Assembly: GCA_003952965.2 (NCBI GenBank)
Contig: CM025855.1
Coordinates: forward strand, 23,365,276-23,429,275
From: Morella rubra
Lineage: Eukaryota; Streptophyta; Magnoliopsida; Fagales; Myricaceae
Length of the DNA: 64,000 nucleotides
Direction of reading: 5' to 3'
Part shown: one piece after another, positions 57,592-64,000 of the stretch
Position numbering within the stretch: the stretch's first letter is position 1
Layout: every line of letters begins with the position of its first letter
Position numbers and translations under genes: made by a program
Notes under the pieces: generated by a model
What the model was told of the DNA's origin: nothing
The model's input: the letters and a program-made list of their open reading frames with translations, nothing else
Databases searched by the model: none

Positions 57592-60500
57592 ATGAAATGC
57601 CATTTGTACTGTGAAACTGGAACACTGGTTGTGTTTTTCCTGTTTTCTCTGTTCCTCAATGCTTCTTCGCTTTCCCGGAAAGTTCTTTCCGAGAAATCGA
57701 TTCTGCTGGAGTTCAAAACCTCTGTTTACGACCCTTCTGGTATTCTCTCCAGCTGGAACTCCAACCACCCCGACCACTGTTCCTGGTTCGGTGTGTCCTG
57801 CAACTCGAATTCTCGGGTTTCCTCGCTAAGTATCACCGGCGGCGGCGGGGTTGGTGTTAGTGGTGGCGGCTACAGAGGTAACTCTTCTCTGGCTCTTTCT
57901 TGTTCTGAGTTTGCCGAGTTTCCATTTCATGATTTTGGAAATAGGAGAACTTGTTCCAGCGACAGTGCAAAACTAGTAGGAAATTTGTCATCTTTGATTG
58001 GGAAACTCGCGGACCTCAGAGTCCTATCATTGCCATGTAATGTAATTACTGGTGAAATTCCTGCGGTAATTTGGGGTTTAGAGACATTAGAGGTGCTTGA
58101 TCTTGAGGGGAATTCGTTGACTGGGAAATTGCCGATGACATTTCGGGGTTTGAGAAAATTGCGGGTTTTGAATCTTGGATTTAATAGAATTGAGGGACGG
58201 ATTCCTATTTCGCTTTCCAAATGTGTGAGTTTGGAGGTCTTGAATTTAGCTGGCAATAAAGTGACTGGGTCGATTCCTGGGTTTTTTAGCAGGTTTTCCA
58301 AGTTGCAAGGGCTTTTTCTGTCTCGGAATACGTTAACTGGGGATTTTCCGGATGACTTTGGACATAATTGTCTTAGCATTGAACACATTGATGTGTCAGG
58401 GAATCTCCTAGTTGGGCGGATTCCGCCTAGTTTGGGAAATTGTTGGCGGTTACGTACATTAAGGTTGTTCTCGAATATGTTGGGTGAGGTCATTCCTAGA
58501 GAGCTTGGTCTGCTTCGGAGGCTTGAAGTTTTAGATGTTTCTAGAAATTGCCTAAGTGGTCCGATACCTGCAGAGCTTGGACATTGCCTCAACTTGTCGG
58601 TTCTTGTCCTCTCCAATCTTTTTAACCCACTTCTGAGCAATGGAAGTCTAAGTGAAGGTTCATCGCCTGAATCAGTGTGTTCTCCTCAAGATGAGTGTAA
58701 TTATTTCGAGGGTTCCCTTCCAATGGAAATTACGACCCTTCCAAAGTTGAGAATAGTTTGGGTGCCTAGGGCAACTCTGCAAGGGAAGCTTCCAAGCAAC
58801 TGGGGTAGTTGTGAGAACCTGGAAATGGTGAATTTAGCTATGAACCTTTTCAGTGGAGAGATCTGTGGAGTGTTTGAGAGATGCAAGAAGCTGCATTATC
58901 TTGATTTGAGTTCAAACAAGCTTGCTGGAGAGCTTGATAAGACACTTCCGGTTCCTTGTATGACTGTTTTTGACATTAGTGGGAACCTCATGTCAGGGCC
59001 CATTCCCAGATTTAATTACAGTGTGTGCCCCCATATGTCCTCGGCTTCAGAAGTCAGTGAGGTTTACTGCCAATCATTTGCATATCTGTCGTTTTTTAGT
59101 TGTATAACTCGTCTTCGAGCTCCTTTGCCATTTTCTGGTGCTAGGTTTGTCCTTCACAATTTTAGTGGTAACAAGTTCTCTGGTCCACTGCAATGGCTCC
59201 CAGTTGCAGCAGAGAGATTAGGGAAGCAGACGACCGATTATGCATTTCTTGCTGGTGGAAACAAGCTCAATGGGTCATTGCCTGCTAGTCTTTTTGGAAA
59301 ATGTGATGATTTATATGGAATGATTGCTAATGTTAGCAACAATGAATTATCTGGTAGTTTGCCTTTAAAGATTGGTGCAATGTGCAGATCTCTTCGATTC
59401 TTGGATGCCTCCAAGAATGAAATTTCTGGGACAATACCTCAGAGTCTTGGGGATTTGAAATCTCTTATTATTCTAAACTTGAGTGGGAACAAATTGCAAG
59501 GTCAGATTCCAGCGGGTGTTACTCAGATGAAGCATCTCAAGCATCTTTCCCTGACTAATAACAACCTAACTGGTGCCATCCCTTCTAGCTTCACAAGTTT
59601 ACACTCTCTTGAAGTGTTAGAACTTTCATCAAACTCTATTTCTGGTCCGATTCCTGAAAGTATTGCAAAGTTGAGAAAGTTAACTGTTCTTCTGATTGAC
59701 AACAATAAAATCTCAGGGGGGATTCCTTCTGGTCTGGCTAATGTGACGTCATTGTTAGCTTTTAATGCATCCTTCAATAACCTGTCTCACCCATTTCCAC
59801 AAAAGCTTAATGTGATGAACTGCAGTGGGGTCCTAGGACACCCTTTTCTTTCGTCTTGCCATATGGTCTCCTTGACGGTACCATCTCCTGCTCTGCCAGA
59901 TAGCAATATGGGTTCACAGACTGATGTAGGTTCTCCATCAGGACCAGTTAGAAATTCACAAAATAATGGACTAACCTCAATTGAGATTGCATCCATAACC
60001 TCTGCTTCAGCCATTATCTTAGTTCTTCTTGCTCTAATAATCCTTTTCTTCTACATACGAAAATGGGTTCCTAACTCCAGGGTTCAGGTTTCCGAATTAA
60101 GGGAAATTAGAGTTTTTGTAGACGTTGGGGTTCCACTGACAATTGAGAATATTGTTCGAGCAACGGGAAATTTCAGCATCAACAACTGCATTGGGAGTGG
60201 AGGCTTTGGGGCTACTTACAAGGCTGAAATTTCTCTTGGAGTCGTATTGGCTGTTAAGAGGCTGGCTATCGGAAGGTTCCAAGGTGCACAACAGTTCCAT
60301 GCTGAGATTAAGACTCTTGGGAGAGTGAGACACCCTAATCTTGTTACTTTAATAGGTTACCATGCAAGTGAAACTGAGATGTTCCTCGTCTATAATTATC
60401 TGCCAGGTGGTAATTTGGAAAATCTTATTAAGGAAAGATCAAGAAGAGCTGTCAGCTGGGAGGTTCTTCACAAGATTGCTCTGGATATAGCTTGTGCACT

Positions 60501-61014
60501 TGCTTATCTGCATGACCAGTGCGTTCCACGTGTCCTACACCGTGATGTCAAGCCGAGTAATATTTTGTTGGATAATGACTTCAATGCTTATTTGTCTGAC
60601 TTTGGGTTATCAAGGCTTTTGGGAACTTCTGAAACCCATGCAACGACCGGGGTAGCAGGAACGTTTGGTTATGTGGCACCAGAGTATGCTTTGACCTGTC
60701 GTGTCTCTGATAAGGCTGATGTTTACAGCTACGGTGTTGTGCTGCTTGAATTGATATCAGATAAGAAAGCTTTGGATCCTTCATTTTCTTCACATGGAAA
60801 TGGTTTCAATATTGTTTCTTGGGCATGCATGCTGTTACAACTGGGTCGACCTGAGGAGGTCTTTGCTGCGGGGCTCTGGGATGCTGGTCCCCATGATGTT
60901 CTGGTGGACATATTGCACTTGGCTGTGAGATGCACTGTTGAGTCCCTCTCCCATAGGCCTAACATGACGCAAATTGTCCAAATTTTGAAGCGAATTAAGC
61001 TCTCTTCGGAATAG
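57592..61014 (+). CDS. RPK2: LRR receptor-like kinase RPK2 (TOADSTOOL2)
   Basis: Intact intronless frame of 1,140 residues. It is a plasma-membrane receptor kinase that, in Arabidopsis, acts in meristem, anther and embryo patterning, partly in CLE peptide signalling. Order: signal peptide (about 1-27), LRR N-cap with the paired-Cys motif HCSWFGVSC, about 20 LRRs interrupted by the long island typical of RPK2 (around residues 340-560, including [20 protein letters not shown]), transmembrane helix (about 797-825), and kinase (about 860-1135). Kinase landmarks are GSGGFG (868-873), Lys889, HRDVKPSN (His983, Asp985), SDFG (Asp1003) and VAPEYA, so it should be catalytically competent. [20 protein letters not shown] and [20 protein letters not shown] are near-identical to Arabidopsis RPK2. 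Frame and motifs support the start at 57592; no upstream in-frame ATG is needed. Confidence 0.95.
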   Translation: MKCHLYCETGTLVVFFLFSLFLNASSLSRKVLSEKSILLEFKTSVYDPSGILSSWNSNHPDHCSWFGVSCNSNSRVSSLSITGGGGVGVSGGGYRGNSSLALSCSEFAEFPFHDFGNRRTCSSDSAKLVGNLSSLIGKLADLRVLSLPCNVITGEIPAVIWGLETLEVLDLEGNSLTGKLPMTFRGLRKLRVLNLGFNRIEGRIPISLSKCVSLEVLNLAGNKVTGSIPGFFSRFSKLQGLFLSRNTLTGDFPDDFGHNCLSIEHIDVSGNLLVGRIPPSLGNCWRLRTLRLFSNMLGEVIPRELGLLRRLEVLDVSRNCLSGPIPAELGHCLNLSVLVLSNLFNPLLSNGSLSEGSSPESVCSPQDECNYFEGSLPMEITTLPKLRIVWVPRATLQGKLPSNWGSCENLEMVNLAMNLFSGEICGVFERCKKLHYLDLSSNKLAGELDKTLPVPCMTVFDISGNLMSGPIPRFNYSVCPHMSSASEVSEVYCQSFAYLSFFSCITRLRAPLPFSGARFVLHNFSGNKFSGPLQWLPVAAERLGKQTTDYAFLAGGNKLNGSLPASLFGKCDDLYGMIANVSNNELSGSLPLKIGAMCRSLRFLDASKNEISGTIPQSLGDLKSLIILNLSGNKLQGQIPAGVTQMKHLKHLSLTNNNLTGAIPSSFTSLHSLEVLELSSNSISGPIPESIAKLRKLTVLLIDNNKISGGIPSGLANVTSLLAFNASFNNLSHPFPQKLNVMNCSGVLGHPFLSSCHMVSLTVPSPALPDSNMGSQTDVGSPSGPVRNSQNNGLTSIEIASITSASAIILVLLALIILFFYIRKWVPNSRVQVSELREIRVFVDVGVPLTIENIVRATGNFSINNCIGSGGFGATYKAEISLGVVLAVKRLAIGRFQGAQQFHAEIKTLGRVRHPNLVTLIGYHASETEMFLVYNYLPGGNLENLIKERSRRAVSWEVLHKIALDIACALAYLHDQCVPRVLHRDVKPSNILLDNDFNAYLSDFGLSRLLGTSETHATTGVAGTFGYVAPEYALTCRVSDKADVYSYGVVLLELISDKKALDPSFSSHGNGFNIVSWACMLLQLGRPEEVFAAGLWDAGPHDVLVDILHLAVRCTVESLSHRPNMTQIVQILKRIKLSSE

Positions 61015-62152
61015 ATATAGGTATAGAAACCTCTTGAGGCTCTTTTTCTGTAGGCAGTATAGGAATCAAGAGATACTTTATCATTTGCAGCAACCAGTGT
61101 TATTTTGGGCATCTCTCAGATTTTTCTTCGAGTTTATTAATGTTTCCTTATAATCTGCCGTAGACAGATATTAGTCCTTCGGACTGAGAAATTTTCAGTC
61201 TGTTTTCAGACAAGAGTCCCAGTTTTTTTCATTGGGATGTAACCCCAACCGAAGTGATAGTGGTGGATTGTCCCATTTGCTCCATCTTTTTTTTTTTCTC
61301 CATTTTCATGTGGTATTTGACGTCGCAAATCGCAAAAGGACGTGCTCAAGTACACACTGTTGTATACCATTTCCGTCTAAGAATTTTCCTTCGCATGAAT
61401 CTTGGGTCTAAACTGTTGATGCAGATTATTTGGGGCATTAACTGCTGAAGATGGAACAGAGGATGAAGTAGTTCGTCCTGCCAAATGCTGCTCATATCTA
61501 GATGGTCACAGCCTACTACTTCAATGGACAGCTCTAGAGTCCTGTAACTCAACATCCATCTGTAAGCTCCAATCCCACCCCCCACTTCCCGTGGAAGCAT
61601 CGTCAGGTATAGTAGAATTTGACCCTGTGACAGGTCTGTCAACAGGTAGCCTAGAATTTGACCGGGTGATGGGCCTGTGAACAGGTAGAGCGTAAGTATC
61701 AACCTTATCTATTTTCTTATAGTGATAATTTTTGTATGATACTTTGAGGGATCCTAAGTCTCCTTAGCTTGGTTTAATCTGAGAAAAACTACAACTCCTT
61801 GACCAACACAAGGTTGAAAATAATTCTTACGAGGTGATTTCCATTCATGGCCTAAAGCTATTAAATAGTTGAACAGCTCCTACAAAATTAGGCAATATCT
61901 CACACTTAGGGAAAAGAAAAAAATACACGTGCTTAATTTAGGCCAAAATTATTGAAATGAAAAAAATAACAAAATAGCAAAATTAAATGAGCAATAACTG
62001 ACCGAATAATCCTATATCACTCTCCTAGTCTTCACGTGTGGCTACCTGCATTTGGTCCCTAAGACATTGCTACCTGGAGATCTCACTTGTAACACTTGCC
62101 GCTGTAATAGCCTGAGGTTTTCTTTACCTTTTTTCCTTTTTTTTTTGGCTTT
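61015..62152. other. RPK2 3' flank, no gene
   Basis: The first 200-450 bp are probably the 3' UTR. A tandem duplication of about 42 bp (AGAATTTGACC...GTGA, CTGT, AACAGGTAG) lies at 61609-61689. Nothing coding is recognised. Confidence 0.45.
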
Positions 62153-64000
62153 TTATTCCTATCAGTCCTTGGGGTTTTAACTTTTCCCAAATTGGTCCCT
62201 GGGGTATCATTCGTTCCACAAGGTCCTTGGGCTTTGCCTTAATTTTTTTTTAAGGCCTTCCGTCAAGTGAGGCCCAGCTCCGTGACGGAGAATGCAAACG
62301 TGGCCTTTTAATCCACGTCAGCAGCCCTTCACGACGAGACACGTGTCCATTTGCCATTTCAATACGCCATGTTAGCTTAAGTCATGCCAGCCACGCGTGC
62401 AACGAGAGACGTCGTCGTTGGCTTATTTCCCTTGCCCCCCTCTGCCCCCTTCGCGTAAGAAACAAACCCTAACAGATTTTTCCCCAAATTAGATCTCTCT
62501 ACCCACGACGAACGGGGCTTCCCAAATACCTCAGATTCCACCAAACAGCATAAGAGTCTTCAGCGTTCGTTTTCCATAAGCGTTTCCAAAGGTATTGGCT
62601 ACATTTATTTGCTGCTTCTCATTGTCTGAAAGTGGACCTTTGTTCTTCACGGTTTTCACACTTTCCACCATCTGAAATAAGGGAACTGTTATGCAGTTGG
62701 CAGACCAAATATAGACATTTTCTTCGGTTATTTTCCTTGAGAGATGAAGGTTGCTTGCTGATATTTATAGCTGTTAGTTTTTTACATATCCTCTTTTTAT
62801 ATTGCGTTGAGTGGTCTCTTTCCCATATGCCTATGTTTTTGTCTCTTCATTGGAGTGGCGTGGGACCTGCTACGCAACATCTTACTTAATTAATACAATA
62901 TAGTTGGGGTGGTGTGGGGTCAGTTGTATACTCACAGTGAGATGAAACCAGATGCCTGTCGGTGAGCTTTTATCTTAGATATTTATTATAATATTTGAAA
63001 ATTTTTGGTATTTGTCATCTTTCTGTTTGAGTATTCTATGGGACCCTTCAGTTTGGGGAAAGTTTTGAATGTGCAGATGTTGTTCAAGTGTACAAATCAA
63101 AGTGCATAATTCATGTGGGACCCTTTTTTTTTTTTTTTTTTTTTTTGTCTTCTCTTGTTAGGTAGCTGTCTTTCTCTTTGTGTTGGTTGAAGGTGCATTG
63201 GGGGAAGAGGGACTGTATGTTGGGTCAATTAACCATAGTGGTCCCCTTTAATTTTCTGTCATTGTCCTTATTTTTAAAAGTTCTGCAGTACGTCTTTTTG
63301 CATGGCTTGTAAGCTACTCGTTATTTTTTCACAGTTTGCTTTGCATGGCTTCTTTGAATTTCTTTTTGCATGGCTTGTTTTCATTTGTTTTCCCCTTAAT
63401 TTTTGAAGTAAAATGGCTTTTTTTTTTTTCTCTATATGATTTCTACCTAGTAACCATGTTTAGCATTGACTCAGAAGTACATGCCGTGCCACTTAACTCT
63501 CACTTCAATTTGCATATTATAATTTCTTTGACAGACTATAGTTGCACCTACCCAAGATAAGCAGAAAATGAAGTGACAATTCATAGCATTACAATAAGTC
63601 TCTTTTGTCCATTCTTTTTGCATGGCTTGTTTGCCTATATGTTCTTTTTGCATGTCTTGCTTGCAGTTTCTTATTATTGAACGATGAGAACACAACTGAT
63701 AAGCCTTGTGTTTTTTGTAGATGGTCAGATTGTTTCTTTATCATGGTGGATCGATGAACTTTGTGAAAGGAGCTTATGTAGGTGGTGAGGTCACATTTCT
63801 TGGTGATCTAGACCCAGACTTCATAAGCGTAACGCATATATTGAAGCACGCAAAGGTGGAACTGAAGTACAACAATGTGAAGAGAATGTGTTGCAAACTT
63901 GGTCGGGACTCATTTGTGGATTCAATGACTCTTCTACATACTGATGCTGACGTGTTGAAGGTCATCGACAGAATTAGTCATCTGAAGGTCCGGGATGACC
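62153..64000 (+). mobile_element. 5' part of a Mutator (MULE) element, cut by the window end
   Basis: From about 62153 the sequence has the price-tag-like MULE terminal pattern TCAGTCCTTGGGGTTTTAAC, TTGGTCCCTGGGGTATC, TCCGTCAAGTG and CACGTCAGCAG, like the left inverted repeat at 22800. A leader exon (to about 62591, donor AAAG then GTATTG), a long intron with several TTTTTGCATGGCTTG words, an acceptor TTTTTTGTAG at 63720 and the coding start at 63721 follow. The right end lies outside the window, so completeness is unknown. Confidence 0.65.
63721..64000 (+). CDS. MULE protein, PB1-like N-terminus (partial)
   Basis: ATG at 63721 directly after the splice acceptor. It is open to the window end (93 codons): MVRLFLYHGGSMNFVKGAYV, GGEVTFLGDLDPDFISVTHI, KYNNVKRMCCKLGRDSF, DADVLKVIDRISHLKVRDD. 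This is the PB1-like domain that opens many plant Mutator-type transposase proteins and matches in layout the remnant at 22992-23345. No stop so far. Function in transposition is assumed from the family; the DNA-binding and catalytic domains would lie beyond 64000. Confidence 0.75.
   Translation, partial: MVRLFLYHGGSMNFVKGAYVGGEVTFLGDLDPDFISVTHILKHAKVELKYNNVKRMCCKLGRDSFVDSMTLLHTDADVLKVIDRISHLKVRDD

Noticed and set aside
1-64000. CRISPR arrays, rRNA, tRNA genes, bacterial-type operons or a novel defence-like cluster
   Set aside because: None seen. The tRNA-like words are retrotransposon primer-binding sites, and all repeats are explained by plant elements or microsatellites.

Overview
The window looks like nuclear DNA of a flowering plant, a eudicot and quite possibly woody. 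The host genes have plant-type introns and the best recognised proteins are plant families: the LRR receptor kinase RPK2, an MRS2-type magnesium transporter, cytosolic pyruvate kinase, ClpR1, S1FA and DUF2431/BMT5-like. Most of the DNA is transposable-element debris, and no bacterial, organellar or viral-genome block is seen. The species cannot be named from the sequence alone.

Layout. 1-16 kb: a near-complete but frameshifted hAT transposase gene (minus), an AT-rich stretch, a CACTA end, several MITEs, then a hAT element (about 9499-15940). That hAT holds a piece of the chloroplast protease gene ClpR1 and was later split by a Copia retrotransposon whose 5-bp target duplication is still perfect. 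16-26 kb: a GGACCGG-rich hAT-like element carrying a tandem array, an old Copia relic, an F-box-like pseudogene, a DUF2431 methyltransferase pseudogene with a possible solo LTR, and an internally deleted Mutator element with a perfect 9-bp target duplication. 26-38.6 kb: a cytosolic pyruvate kinase gene (minus) broken by two Copia elements, with a 100-bp duplicated TATA region upstream. 39-45 kb: an S1FA pseudogene, a possible small secreted peptide gene, and an apparently intact six-coding-exon MRS2-5/MGT3-like magnesium transporter (minus). 45-51.7 kb: a second GGACCGG-type element with another repeat nested in it, a Copia gag relic, a LINE-like poly(A) sequence and a second foldback Mutator MITE. 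52-61 kb: a plus-strand gene of a plant family I cannot name functionally (serine-rich, Cys-rich tail) and a complete, intronless RPK2 receptor kinase gene. 62-64 kb: the 5' end of a Mutator element whose PB1-like protein runs off the window.

Genes likely to work for the host are RPK2 (57592-61014), MRS2-5-like (41026-44261) and probably the serine-rich gene (53277-55423). They lie in separate islands and form no operon-like or pathway unit. I did not find a convincing new biological system. The most informative points are the layered disruption of pyruvate kinase, the ClpR1 fragment inside a hAT element, the matched pair of foldback MITEs, and the shared architecture of the transposase genes (leader intron with ATG at the acceptor).
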